Below, one piece after another: positions 31,380 through 43,883 of a stretch of 64,000 bases of DNA. The notes under the pieces were generated by a model. The model did not search any database and was not told the DNA's origin. It worked only from the letters and a program-made list of their open reading frames with translations. The stretch's first letter is position 1. Each line of letters begins with the position of its first letter. Origin of the DNA: Psococerastis gibbosa (lineage: Eukaryota; Arthropoda; Insecta; Psocodea; Psocidae); the NCBI GenBank assembly GCA_963971405.1, contig OZ020490.1, positions 24,453,464 to 24,517,463 of the forward strand. The letters are read 5' to 3'. The position numbers were made by a program, and so were the translations under genes.

Positions 31380-31900
31380 TCTTCTTCTTCCGGCTCTACA
31401 GCCCTTGGTGGGCTTTGGCCTGCTCGACAACACTCCTCCATTCTTCTCGGTTTTGCACAACGCTCCACCATCTGGAGACTCCCAACTCGCGAAGGTCATT
31501 CTCTAACTCGTCCTTCCAGCGGTTTCTTGGCCGTCCTGGCAGTCGTCTTCCCGTCATGCTTGCTTTGTACATTTTTCGTGGCATGCGTTCTTCAGACATC
31601 CTTACAACGTGTCCCAGCCACCTTAATCGTTGTGCTTTAATGAACCTTACTATGTCTTCTCCGTTGAGAGCGGCGTCGATTTCAGCGTTGTGTCTTATAC
31701 GCCATTCTCCGTACTCGTAAAGGGGTCCATATATCCTCCTTATTATCTTTCTTTCGAGTACACGTAGTTTGTTGGCATCGTTTACAGTGAGATTCCAGGT
31801 TTCCGATCCGTATGTTGCAACTGGTCTTATAAGGGTTTTGTATATTCGTAGTTTTGTGGCTCTAGAGATAAGTCTTGACTTGAGCAATTTTAGGTTGGCA
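31380..31900 (-). mobile_element. RTE-like LINE 3' end, best-preserved coding fragment
   Basis: An open minus frame (31887-31396, 163 codons) has RLRWLGHVVRMSEERMP, GRRLPGRPRNRWKDEL and NREEWRSVVEQAKAHQGL, the C-terminal tail of an APE-type LINE ORF2, ending in a stop. Endonuclease and RT domains are missing. Not a host gene. Confidence 0.75.
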
Positions 31901-31929
31901 AAATATGCTCTATTGGCTGCTGTTATTCT

Positions 31930-32684
31930 TCTGTCTTATCTCTGCGCTAGTTTTGTTTTGATTGTTTACTTCTGCACCAAGGTAGATGAAGCTCTTTACA
32001 TTCTCGAAAGCCATTCCTTGTACAGTCAGGTTGTCACTTCTCCGTCTCCTTTCTAACGCTGACATTACTAGATACTTAGTTTTTGAGACATTTATTTCTA
32101 GTCCAGCTCTACTCGCCTCTACACATAGTCTAACTCTAATGACTGGTCAAAGGGTATTAGCCTATAAATGAGCTGGTTTACTACATTATCCACTTTTTTT
32201 CTTATATATAGGCCCATTAGGTAATAATTTTTTAATACATAAATGCGGTGATATCGCGCTCAAACCTTTGCTTACCCAGCGATCTTCACACAGTGGCACT
32301 GCAAAAATATGCCTGCTCTTAATTTTGTAATTTACAATAATTAACCACTGAGGCGGATCAATGATAATATTAATTTTTTTTCCCCAGCCGGTACCCTCAG
32401 CACTGGAAGCATTTAATAGAAAGCTTACAATACAATATTAAAAATAATAGTTTTTACCGGAATACTGCATGTATGCCCCAAAAGGGAGGCTTGTGGCAGG
32501 ATTCGCCGAAAGGCTACAAACAGTTATAGTTATACGGAGTACGAACTACATTATTACAAGTGAAAATAAACAATAATAATACAGTTATATAGTTAGTTAA
32601 AGTTAAATAAGTTAAAGTTACCTTACATTATCCAGTATAAAGTAAAATAAAAATAAATAGAAATAATTAATCACCATCATTTAA
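31930..32684. other. Unassigned spacer between A and B
   Basis: LINE-like traces continue to about 32130. GCGCTCAAACCTTTGCTTA near 32260 recurs near 44235. Nothing else seen. Confidence 0.4.
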
Positions 32685-33543
32685 AGAACCGGTCCAAGTT
32701 TACTCGAACATGCTTTCCAATTTATCAAAATTAGTAGATAGAGAAAATGAGTAATTACATGATAAATAATTTTCATCTAGTTAAATTTCCGATATTTGGG
32801 GGGGGGGGGGTTGTCCACCTGACGTCACTGGAGGTGAGGTAAATTCTAGTTAGGCCGCCAGACCAACACATTAAGCAATAATGGCAGGGCACGCAATGCA
32901 TTTCAGCGTGAATTTTCTATCATTTTTCCAACAAAAAAAATGTTTTTTGCACAAAACCAAATAGTTTTTTGGGGAAGCAACCTGTCCGGTTTCGTTTTGC
33001 AATTTAACACCTAAATCTTGCCTGAAGGTATAGAAATCATCGAGAGAATGGTTTCGCAGAAAAATTATTTTTTAGTTATTTTTTTACCCCCAGAAGCAAA
33101 CTATCAACGGGCAAGCGACCCCCCGGCATTTTGTTAACATTAATAACAACTACAATATATGTGAATTTAAAAGAAAGCGTTGGAGCCGTTTTGGATTAAT
33201 AATTTTTTTGACGTTTTTTTGGAGTTTTTTGAAAATAAAAACCCCCCAAATTGAGTTAGCCCAAATTAAAAAAATGGTTCCTAGGCATAATTTTTGTGAA
33301 CCTGCATGCCGAATTTCATCAAAATCGAATATGCCCGGAAATCGACCTACAGACAGAGCGACAGGCAGATAGAGCGACAGACAGAGCGACAGGCAGATAG
33401 AGCGACAGACAGACAGACATTTCGTAAAAACCACTGTTTTGGGTTCCTGGGACCTCAAAACGTGTAAATCCGTTGAAATCTCGGAATCGAAAATTTCGAC
33501 AATCACAAAGCTTTCCTTATACTACGTATAGATTGGAAAGCAA
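32685..33543 (-). mobile_element. M1 element, near full length
   Basis: Runs inversely from GAACCGGTCCAAGTTTACTC to TATAGATTGGAAAGCAA. This is the uninterrupted copy used to define the nested insertion at 8861-9018. Confidence 0.75.
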
Positions 33544-33790
33544 CAATTCATTTTTCAATTCAATCAGCCAGTCCCCTAGATTTCTCTTAACAGCATTGTA
33601 GCTATCCAACTCTAGAAGACTGACGGGAATCAAATTAAATACTCGGGGAATTGCTACCTTAAGCTCATGATAGCCATACATATTATTATGAGGCAGCTCA
33701 ATAAAATGTTTGTAGGTTGTTCCAGCTCTGCGACTGTACCTAGAAGGATTTATGGTCTTATATTTTGAGTTAAAATAATTCAACAATTAA
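33540..33790 (-). mobile_element. LINE ORF2 C-terminal fragment, cut by M1
   Basis: The minus frame has YKHFIELPHNNMYGYHELKV and IPRVFNLIPVSLLEL, the typical end of a Jockey-like RT. Its last codons run into M1 sequence, so M1 inserted into or next to the LINE. Confidence 0.65.
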
Positions 33791-33799
33791 ATGGCTTGA

Positions 33800-34157
33800 G
33801 TATGTAATAAAGCTATAGGCAATATACGATATTTTTTAAAGAAAGAATTTCTGTTTGTTTTAAAATTAATAATAATCTTCTTCTTTCTTTCTTTCTTTTC
33901 CTTGCCCAGTATCCCCTGGACAAGGAGCATATATTTACAAAATACAATAGACATAATGATACCATACCTCATCCCCAAGCTAAAGCTTGATTGGGACAAA
34001 GGACTTATACAGTGCTGCTAAAACAAGATATTTTCATATTATTTTTTCTTATTTTAAAATAATAATTTTTATTATTATTTTATTTATACTGTTTTTTTAT
34101 TTACTTATTTATTTAATTATTTATTTTATTTTTATTTTTTATGTTAATAGTCTGCTT

Positions 34158-34194
<37 letters not shown>

Positions 34195-35200
34195 ATGCTA
34201 AACTCAGCAGACAGCAGCTGTTCCTGAACCTCATTTAATTGTGTGGGGCTCACATGGTACCGCAATTGCATTGACAATGTGTTTGTGTAATATGACTACA
34301 ATATGGCGTGCTCTCAAACTTTGGATGGAAGTTCTTCTATGGTTTTCTTATAGGAAGGGCCCTTTTCACGCCCAATAAGTTGAGCCCACCTTATTTAATG
34401 ACCGAAAAAGCGTCTAATGTATTGCAAGAATTAAAAAAAAAATGTAGCCTACCGGTATATTGAAACAAATAAAGGAACTTGTGGTCATCGTTGCACTTGA
34501 TTTTGAATTATCTTTGCCCAATAAGTTATTTAAAAACTAAAAGGTTATCGGATCTAAATTGCCCTATGAGCTGTTGTGGAGATAACGAAAATCTGGCTAT
34601 TGCGTCTCACAAAATATGGAGAGTTAGATAAGAGCTCTATATAGAAGAGATGGGACATTCACTTCCTACCAAAAAATTTATTTTTAAAATTCATGGGCCA
34701 CCTGTCGTGCCTACCTAGTTGTGTGTAAGAGAGGGCTTCATAGCCCTAACTCCGCTAGGTTGGCTTAGTAATAGAACAAAAAGTCCTTATTTATTTATTT
34801 ATTTTCATTTATTACTATCATTTTTAGTATTATTGTGTACACTATATAGTATAGCGGTATTGTTTTTCTGTAGGAAAATGTCCCTATTTGCTTCAAACAG
34901 GGCTGAAAAAACTGCTAACGGTTTGGGGAAAATTCACAATACGCATCATATATACAGTATGTCAAGTATACATTTCTATAGCCTATGATGAGGTTTTAAA
35001 TGGTCATTCCGGTATTGATAGGTACACATACTACTAATGCCCCATCCGATAAATTATAAGTATCATTGTCGGATTGGCCCTTAACCATTAAATATGGTAC
35101 CTATTGTCATAATATCGTAAAACACATTGTATTTAATTATTTAGGTAGGTACTAGGTAGATTTTTTAAATTTAATCTTAGTTATAATTCAGTTTTTAACT
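33800..35200. other. AT-rich spacer with microsatellites and a SINE tail
   Basis: (AATA)-rich and (AAT)n runs at about 34060-34195; a 3' half of family-1 SINE at 34709-34803. No gene seen. Confidence 0.5.
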
Positions 35201-35206
35201 TTCACA

Positions 35207-35212
35207 TTTATT
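35207..35212 (-). terminator. Polyadenylation signal of paralogue B
   Basis: AATAAA on the minus strand (TTTATT on plus), 71 bp past the stop; the flanks match paralogue A. Confidence 0.65.
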
Positions 35213-35282
35213 GTAAAGCTGTTAAATTTAATTATGTAAGTTAATCGTCGTCACTCTAATTAATCATATTCATCTCGTAGGC

Positions 35283-35499
35283 CTATTCAGTTATTGATTC
35301 CATTGCAGGCATTTCTGTGGTAAGTTCTTTCGGCGGAGAGCCGCTGCAGACGTCTATCTTCAATTTCGCAAATAAGTAATTTTTCTTGACATCATCCGTA
35401 TATTTTTTGGTGCAGCCCTTTAAAGCTTCATTTGTATTGAAATTTTCTATAGAAAGTAGGATTAGCATTACTCTACTCCGATGGAACAAATCTTCACGA
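35283..35499 (-). CDS. Paralogue B exon 5
   Basis: SREDLFHRSRVMLILLSIEN, then the last C-x21-C pair and PKELTTEMPAMESITE; TAG at 35283-35285. Confidence 0.86.
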
Positions 35500-38400
35500 C
35501 TGAAAAGTAGAAAAGAAAACACATTACGTATAGTTGTATTACCTACCTCCAGCCCGATCCTGCTGATTAATTGGGACTATTATAATACATGGGGTTTACT
35601 TTTAATAGTAAAGTGTCAGGTGACGATGTTAAGAAATGGGCGGGAAATTCAAATTAATAAATTATTAGAATACAAGAGAATGGGTGAATAATTGAAGGAA
35701 ATGCTAATAAACATTACAATGTAAAGGTAGAATTTTGAAAAATAATAAGAATTTTAATTAGTGTGTCTACATCTAGAGGGGAAAAAATTGAAAACTTACC
35801 CAAAATATTAATTTATCAATTTGAATTTCCCGCGCACTTTGTACTCATTTCTTTAAAACAATTGAATAAACCTCGGTACTATAATAATTCCAATTTGCCA
35901 TGATGCTGTTAGAATTAGAAATGCCGAATTTATAGACATAAATAGTGGGTACTTACCTGCAACCTAATTTAACAACTTTTAAATCTAACTTTAGGTAACA
36001 AGGCCTATATATTTTTCCATTTTCAGGGTCAGTCTGATTCGCTTGTAAGTTGATCAATTTTTTTTCTTCTTCTCTCAAGCTCTGAGACAAACGTCTGTTA
36101 TTGCATAGGCATGTCCAAAGGCAAGGCCGTTGCCAGGAATTTTTCCCGGGGGGGGGGGGGGTTTAGGGTTTAGAAATTTCATTGGGTATTACATAGTGGT
36201 TTTTATTTTTCCTCTCAAAATCCGATTCTATCTAGTATCAAGCTATTTCATTTGGGGGGGGGGGGGGTTTGGACCCCCATGACCCCCCCCCCCCTTGGCT
36301 ACGGCCTTGTCCAAAGGCGAGGCGTGCCCCGTGTACTGACTGAGAAGAGTTGACACGATTGTGGTCCCGGACGCTGGAGAAGAGGAAAACCAAAGATGAC
36401 GCTGCCGAGAAATATCCACTATCCAGGCAGACATGGACCAACTCTCACTCACAAGCCGGGACGCCCTAAATAGAGGGCTGTGGAGGCGCCTTACCATTCC
36501 GTCATTCCGCCATTCAACCATTCCCCCGTAGCGTACAGGGCCACAAGGGACGGAAAAAGCAAAAAAAAGTTTCTTGAATGTCTCTTCTATACAGTACCGT
36601 TGAAGTCTCAAAATTGAAAATTTCATTCATTTTCGACTGTCACAAAGCTTTCCTTATACGAACGTATACAAAGAAGAGCAATAAGTTACCTTTCAAATAT
36701 ACTATTGTATACAGTGTTCACACAATTGATGTCTTTATTATTCGGACGCTCCTGCGGTGGCGGCGGTGGGGGTGGAGGTGTTTGATGACGGTATCGATTA
36801 TAGTTATAATTATAGTTAGGGTCTGGTGTTGGCGCAATTGTCATGGCTGTGTTACAGGCATCCAATGTCTCAATTGCATTGTTCAATTCGACTTTAATAG
36901 TGCTCTAAAACAGAAAATTGAGAAATGAGGAATACCTGGTCAATGCGGAACGCTGGAAGCCACGAACTTACGTTTCCGGGACATAGCACTACCACTATTA
37001 TTGTTTGCCTTATCTAGGTTTGACTGGACTCTCCCATTGACAAGATTCATGTATTGTTTGACAGGTTACCTCGGGTACACAACTATGTAACTCAACAGGT
37101 CTGCGAGCTACATAGTTAATTTAAATTAAAAATAAAAATAAATTAAATAATTTTAGGCTTTGTTCAAGGATGGATCCAGATGAGCCGCCCCCCCCCCCCT
37201 CCCAAGACGAACGAATTCACACTAGAATAAACAAGGATTCACAAATATACCTACTTAATACAGTAAGAAGTAAGAGTACAAATTACAACTGCCAAATGGA
37301 CTATATGGGATCCCGTCCAGGTTCCCAGATCCCAACCTTTCCTAACCTTTCCCAACACTAACATTAATTGTCTAGAACTCTAGACCGTTGCTTTGAGCCC
37401 CGCATTGTCCACATATTTATTGATTCCCTTGAATTAAATATGAAAAACGGTAAAATTTCAAGAGACGGAAGAATGAAATTATAATATTACAATATTAATA
37501 ACAACGACTGACGTACACTCTTCAAAGAAGTTTAGCTGTATAGCGGATAGAGCCTAAAGCGGTGCCCCCACTATGCCGCGTTGCCTGTTGGCAAATTACA
37601 ATGGCGGCTATTCCACCGACGTCGTTTTTCATTGTGCATGTGCATGACGTGGTAGCAGACATCATTAATAAGTCTCTGCCATATTTTAAGGAGACTATTA
37701 TGTAGATACTTAACTTATCTATTGTAAATTAAGTTATAGAATGGTAGGGACTTATTTAATGATGTCTCCTACCACGTCATGCACATCCACAATGAAAAAC
37801 GACGTCGGTGGAATAGCCACCAACGCGGCAAATCTCATTGTTGGCCTCCCGTCCATACCGAAAGTTAACATCCAGCCGCAAAATGTCCGCCGAGGTGGAT
37901 TTACTAGGAGGATTAACCTACGTGTCGCGTGAAGCCAACGGTTGGCATGTCCCCACTACCCGCTCTCGCTGGCTTCCTTTGATGGAGACCGACACTTAAG
38001 CGACGTTCTGCGGCAAACCGTTGGCTCAGTGGCACGCCGCTTAAGGATATCCCATCAGATAAGATAAGAGGGATGGACGGTTGTTATGATTCGTTAATAA
38101 CCTACCTTAATATCTGTTGCAGCTTCGATGAATTTGGTAATTATAGGTGTTCTCACACTCGACACGCAAGTACTTGCTTTGGTCAGAATATTATTAAAAG
38201 CTTTTAGAACTTCCGATTCGGCTTGAAATAAACATTCTGATGTCGGATTATTCAAATTTCCGTTTGTTCGTAGGCCAGCAATGTACGAGGTAAGCTATAA
38301 GGAAACCGACAGAAGTAATTAAGTTTAATCATCAGAAACGCCGTAAGCACTAGAAATTTAGGGTTATTTTTCAAATGCAAAGTCCTTTGCCTTTTTGTGC

Positions 38401-41305
38401 AATTATGGATTATGATACCTTAAATGAAAGCTAACTTTTAGTTCGCTACTTCATGATCAACAATAAATATTTTAATATATATATAAATATATATAAATTT
38501 ATGAATAGGCCTGATAAATGAATCAGCTGTTCGAATGTTTCACCCCTTATAGGCCTCCTTATAGTTAACTCCCTAGATGTTGTTGTTTCTAGCGCCTGCT
38601 TTAAGCATTTCTGCTTTTAAACAACCCTGTCAGTCTGGTCCCAGTCTGGGAGTGAGTCTGTTTGTTAACTTGAGGCACCCTAAGGGCAGACTCTATCACC
38701 TCGGGGAAAGGGGAGTTGACTGACAGGGTAAACCTCCTGATTATAGTGGATTCCGAACCACTTCGGGATCACGGTTAAGTCACACGATTAAATCGGAGGT
38801 GACCAAGACTCGACAGCTGCTGGTATAGTCTCAGCTCGTTATCCTGTCCCTCCATGTTCCCCTGCCAACACTGTGCACACCAAGTTTGCCGCAGTTTGAA
38901 ACTTGTTCTGCTCTAATGGATTCAACATGGTAAGGCCGTTGGCTCCCTAGATCAGCCATATTAGGCTATTGTACTATATATAGTATATAAGTACCCTCTA
39001 TGGTAAGCTACACTCAGTTGAACCTGACGTCACAGCAGAAAATTGAATGCTTTCATAATTAAAGCGTTGTCACACTTACTTTGTGTGTTACGCGAACAGC
39101 CAGCATCTTGCAAATTATATAGAGCTTTCGTATTGCTAGGGTTTTTCAGACGTTAAGTTCTAGAGCATTTTGATATGGCTTTTCAAAATTACAAAAATCT
39201 CGATAATTACTTCCTAAAGATTTTTGAAACTATGACGTATGGTTCAACTTAATGTAGCTTACGGTACCTACTTTTTTCTTTTATCAGAAACTTACTTCTT
39301 CCGAATATTTGTTTATATCATTCATAAGCGAATTATTAGTCTCCTGGACATTTGTCTTTGTTGACGTAAACAAGGTGGATAGCCTAGGTATCTGTCTATC
39401 AATGCTCGTTCTTGTCTCATTGAAATCTTGATATATTTGATTTCGGACGTGAGCAAAAAGGTCGGACAACTCTGCTGCTTCTAGTGGCACTGCTACCTAA
39501 AATACGATATTCATAAAAAGAAATGGTTAGGCAGAGTTAAACATTGGAGAGATGGGTCAATTGCCATGTCCAATCTCTCCTGGCTATTATTCTATAATGG
39601 ATAATATACAAAATTACAGTCAGAGCGCAATGGCACAACATACGAAAAACCACTGCATAAGACCACAAGACACGGGCAATCTACGGTATTATTCTCGATT
39701 CGCCACTGGAACCGCCTACCGTTGGAGATTAGGGCAGCTAGTTCTCTCAGTAGCTTTAAGAAAATTATTAAACAATGTATGTTAGAATGTTAGATAACGC
39801 TAGAGACTCTCCCCGGTCTTATAATGGTGACGACAATGGATCCCCCCCCGTATATATTTTAATCTTCTTCACCCCCCTCTCTTCTTCTCTTGTTTCTTCT
39901 CTATTTATTTTTAAGCATCTATCTATAATTATAAATAATATATAATACCGTATAATAAATCTGTAATTAATACAATATTTTTGTTTTTAAGGTTAGCATG
40001 AAAAGGAGACTTTATATAGTCTTATTGTTCGCCTTTTGTTTTTTCAATAAAGTCGTTTTCAATTCAATTCAATTCAATGGATACGGTACTGTCACACACT
40101 AAAAACAAATATTACTATTTAATGTCAGTCAAGATCTGCACAATTTATTTATAACACACCTTCACTCTTTAGCGTTTAACAGACAGAATCACTAATGCAT
40201 CTTGCGGTACATTACATAACCAACACCATTGAAAAAGAATCTTTTCAAATTTGTGGTAACAACGCGGCATGACAGCTAATTAGGAAATTAAATAACAGGT
40301 AGAATTTTGAAATAAAATAAGAATTTCAATTAATGTGTCTAAATACACGTATAGTATAAGGGAGAAACAATTGAAAACTCACCAAAGAAAAGCCCATGAT
40401 AAATTTATCAATTTAAATTTCCAGCGCACTCGTTTTTTTTAAAACAATTGAAAAAACCTCGGTCGTATTATGTTAATCCCAAATCGCCATAATGGGACTG
40501 TTGCAGCTCGATCATGGCGATTTAGAATTATTACAATACCGGGGTTTATTCAATTGATTTAAACAAATGAGTTCAGAATGCACCGGAAATTAATAACTTA
40601 ATATTTATGGTGAGTTTTTTTTATTTTTCTCTCTTAATTAAAATTCTTATTATATAGCCTATTTAAAAATTCTACACATATATTTTTATTTTTATTATTA
40701 TTTCCTTCAATGATTAAACAATCCAACCATTCTCTTGAATTCTAATAATTTATTAATCTGATTTTCCCGCGCATTCCATATATACATACCGTCCAGTGAA
40801 AACTTTTTTTATTATTTAAGGCTAAATCATGTAAAAACAATTTAATGAATGTATCCGATTAACCTCTCCAATCCCCTCACTAAGTCACCTAATAGGTACT
40901 TGTGTCGAGTTACGACGCGTCTCCGACCGCAAGGTGTGTTGATACTCGAACAAGCACAAGCACGCTACCACCTCGCCACCGAAGTCGCTAAACTTACTAC
41001 TGCGGTATTAAAAAATGAACCCCGTTATTATAATAAGCCCAAATCGCTATGATTGTATACCTTTGCTGTACTGTACTATTGTTATGAGAAAAGAGCAAAT
41101 TGTACATGTTTATAATTCGTACTCTATAGAAAGAATTTTCTACTCTACGATCAAATACTTTTTTGTCAATTCAATTGATTAAACGTTTCTCTACATCAAA
41201 ATTTTATTGAAACTAGTCTATAGATTATGTATATACTGTGTATTGTACAATAATTAAACTTACAAAGAGCAGAGCGATAAACACAGCCCCATTAATGGAA
41301 GTCAT
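35283..41305 (-). CDS. Paralogue B: secreted six-cysteine protein of unknown family, 5 exons, 287 aa
   Basis: Exons are 41305-41264, 39496-39296, 38294-38106, 36904-36690 and 35499-35283, with the same lengths and phases as A for exons 1-4. Signal peptide MTSINGAVFIALLFVAVPLE. The cysteines fall at the same six positions (102, 124, 161, 205, 245, 267). The C-terminus is 20 residues shorter than A and lacks the Thr/Asp-rich tail. Identity with A is uneven: about 3 changes in 67 codons in exon 2, about 10 in 63 in exon 3, none in exon 4, many in exon 5. Expression and localisation are likely to match A, given the shared 5' blocks. Function unknown. Confidence 0.85.
35500..36689 (-). other. Paralogue B intron 4
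   Basis: Contains a hAT-type MITE (36122-36309), LINE-like traces at about 36315-36550 (minus frame with QYTGHASPLDK-like residues in broken frames) and an M1 scar at 36625-36672 shared with A. AT-rich elsewhere. Confidence 0.5.
36122..36309. mobile_element. hAT-type MITE with perfect 8-bp duplication
   Basis: Ends CAAGGCCGT/ACGGCCTTG; TCCAAAGG occurs at both 36114-36121 and 36310-36317. G and C runs lie inside the ends. Confidence 0.85.
36690..36904 (-). CDS. Paralogue B exon 4, protein identical to A
   Basis: Same 71 full codons as 26443-26229. Donor GTAACT, phase 2. The near-identity extends into both flanking introns. Confidence 0.87.
37603..37821. mobile_element. PIF-like palindromic MITE
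   Basis: GGCGGCTATTCCACCGACGT and its inverse; the core shares GACTATTATGTAGATACTTA with 1579-1841. In paralogue B intron 3. Confidence 0.7.
38106..38294 (-). CDS. Paralogue B exon 3
   Basis: LTSYIAGLRTNGNLNNPTSE and CLFQAESEVLKAFNNILTKA with the C-x21-C pair. Acceptor CCTTATAG, donor GTAGGT. Confidence 0.86.
38585..38945 (-). repeat. Interspersed repeat R6
   Basis: Inverse of the 2637-2998 copy over nearly its full length; in paralogue B intron 2. Confidence 0.65.
39296..39496 (-). CDS. Paralogue B exon 2
   Basis: VAVPLEAAELSDLFAHVRNQ followed by the same Thr/Asn-rich helix as A; donor GTAAGT. Confidence 0.87.
39690..40078 (+). mobile_element. LINE 3' end with (CAATT)n tail
   Basis: The plus frame reads IRHWNRLPLEIRAASSLSSF followed by KKIIKQCML and a stop, the C-terminus of a non-LTR RT. 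It is followed by about 290 bp of 3' UTR with AATAAA and a (CAATT)n end. In intron 1 of paralogue B. Confidence 0.7.
40430..40990. mobile_element. M2-like arms and family-2 SINE
   Basis: 40440-40560 has rearranged M2 sequence (CGATCATGGCGATTTAGAAT). 40806-40990 is a minus-strand family-2 SINE (GAGTTACGACGCGTCTCCGA). Confidence 0.55.
41264..41305 (-). CDS. Paralogue B exon 1
   Basis: ATG at 41305-41303; MTSINGAVFIALLF; donor GTAAGT, phase 0. Confidence 0.84.
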
Positions 41306-43346
41306 GTCTTCTTCTGCAGTAAAGCTGTTGTCGTGTGTTGTGAACAACTGACGTGCGGTAGCGGAAGTCCCACGTTTCCTCTACTGCAGAAGTACACCAC
41401 AAGTCACAATTACAAATGGGAGTTGGAGTTAAAAATAAGGCATTTATCGGTCTTTATATGTGTTTTAAAATAATACAATTTACTTTGCTAGCATTTTCAA
41501 GTCGATTAAATTAAACCTGAATACCTACACGTTTTTTTTCTCGATTTTCCCGTCTACGGTAGTAGATTTTATGCAGACTCTATTTGATTTTAAATCTAGG
41601 ACCGGCAATATGAATATTAAATTCCTTTGTACGATAAAATCTTTAAGCCGCAATGCTGTTAAAATGCGAAAATTTTATTTGGCTCCTCTTTTTTGGATCA
41701 TTTTTATTTCCCCTTGTTTGTAGTAATATTCATTCCCAGTAAGCATCGTAAAATCGAATCTTTACTGCTATATTTAATTAATGTGTATAGGTATAACCCC
41801 ATTATTATTCCGCGCCTATTTTTTCAATAATTTCCCCTGGGAAGCCCCTTCGGAAAATGGCAATATGAATATTTCTATATGCGTATTAAACCGTCGTAAT
41901 TTTAACACTATGGTTAAGTCCACAATATGTCCGTAAAATGTTATCTGCCTATGCCCGCATCAAAGTTAAGTCCGCCACTGAAAATATTATCAATTGTATA
42001 AACTTGACTTTTGAAGTACCTAACTTATGGCGGGGATTCCACCGACCGGCTAGGATTAAATAAATACAAAAACGGTGACGAGGTAGCAGACATTCAAGAC
42101 TTAGGCGAGGTTTCCACCGACCTCGCATTGCAGAATGCAAATGACATTGACGGAAATGTTTGTTTTCCTCTATTCCATAGTTAAAATTGATCAATGATCA
42201 TACAGTAAAATCACAAACAAACAAATTTAAATTAAAAAATGGCGTCATGGGATATGTTAAGTGTAAACCTTTTAATAGATTTCTATAAAAAGAAAAATTC
42301 TAATTTCCGTCATTGTCATTTGCATTCTGCAATGCGAGGTCGGTGAAAACCCCACCTATGTCTTGAATGTCTGTTACCATGTCACCGTTTTTGTATTTAG
42401 CCCTAGCCGGTCGGTGGAATTCATATGCACTTATGTTCTCATATATATATATATTTTTTTTTAAGATTAATCGCATACAAACAATTTAATGAATGTATCC
42501 GATTGGCCTCTTCAGTCGCCCCTGTAGGTTAGTACCCGCGTTGAGTTACGACACGTCTCCGATCACATGGCGTGTAAAGACTCGCACAAGTGCAAGCACG
42601 TTACCACCTGGCCATCGAAGTCGATCATTGGTACGAGTGATGCCATAACATCTAAATAATACATAAGATACTATTGAGTTATTAAGACCAAACCGGAGGG
42701 GGTCACGTGACTGATCGATAGAAGGGTATAGTATACGCGTAGACATACTTACACTATTGACAACCAAAAATTACAATTACATTAGGTCTAAAATTTGTGC
42801 ATGAAGCAATTAAAAACATACCTTTCAGAACATTTTTACGTGCCCCACAGGGAAGAAAAACCTCCGACTTTTGTAATGAAATGCACTTCAGTCAGAAGCT
42901 CAACACTTAATTTGACAGTAAAGCGCCAGAAATAGGTAAAACTGCAATTATTTGCAATAATACAAGTCAAATACGGAACAGGTACATGACGCGGGGCTTT
43001 GTGTATAGAATGGATATTCAACCATCCCGTGGCTGGAGACCGCTATCAATATGGCTGCTAGTGTAGCCTGCACAAGCTAAGTACAGAGTTTTTGACCGGG
43101 TCCAGGTATCCGCTCTGCTATGCCGCAATGTGTAAGACTTCGATATTTTTTGCGTTGGTACTTTTCTCTGATAGTTGGCTTATGGTTAACGGGTGCCTCG
43201 TAAGCCATATTATGGCTCCCGCCGCTCCAGTTCTATTATATTTCTATGTATTCAACACTCAACGCTCAAGGTCATAACTCTCCGGCTTGGCCTTAAGAAA
43301 ACATTTTGCAATATGTTCAATCAAATTAGCCCCGCCCCCTCGAAAA
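41306..43346. other. 5' flank of paralogue B and spacer
   Basis: It holds M3 (42029-42420) and a minus family-2 SINE (42450-42622). No gene or RNA is seen elsewhere; the first 110 bp share short blocks with the A promoter region. Confidence 0.5.
42029..42420. mobile_element. Foldback MITE M3
   Basis: ATTCCACCGACCGGCTAGGA at the left and TAGCCCTAGCCGGTCGGTGG at the right; AT-rich core with TTGATCAATGATCATACAGT. Confidence 0.75.
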
Positions 43347-43883
43347 AAATCCCTTTCGGCTCTGGCCGATCAGGTGTAGGGAGATTCCATACAAGCGCAG
43401 ACTACATATTTCCTCTATGCTACGAACGATATGCATGTCCCGAGATAAAAATAAAAAAATACTTCATTCTCTTCCCGACCACAACATCAACCAAGTACCC
43501 ACAAAACACTCTTGTGTTCCAAATTTTGAACCACAATGACGGCTATGAACTTTTACCTAGAGTATGACATTATTTTCACTTTGACTGGACGCCATCTTGA
43601 AATCGTTAATTTGTCATACAAAGTTTTAATAACCGTTATTGTAGACAATAATACGGGCTTTTAGTCAGATTTTAATTCATTTCTTTGCGACCAATATTAA
43701 CTGAGATATGAATTATATAAGATTTTAATCGGCTGCCATCTTGGAACTATATAGTGGATCTAGCTGGTTAACGAACTCGATCAAGAAATTTGTGTGATCA
43801 ATTTTTGTGCCAAGTTTCATCAAGATCAAATAATATCTATAGTAGTTAGAGTTTTTCCTAAAATCTAAATTCATAGACCTACA
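43347..43883 (-). repeat. Repeat R7, inverted partner of 23164-23660
   Basis: Contains CTGGCCGATCAGGTGTAGGG, TGGACGCCATCTTGAAATCG and ACTGAGATATGAATTATATA. A 124-codon frame here is not shared by the other copy. Confidence 0.7.

Noticed and set aside
43193-43567. 124-codon plus-strand frame
   Set aside because: It lies in repeat R7 and is not open in the other copy at 23164-23660.
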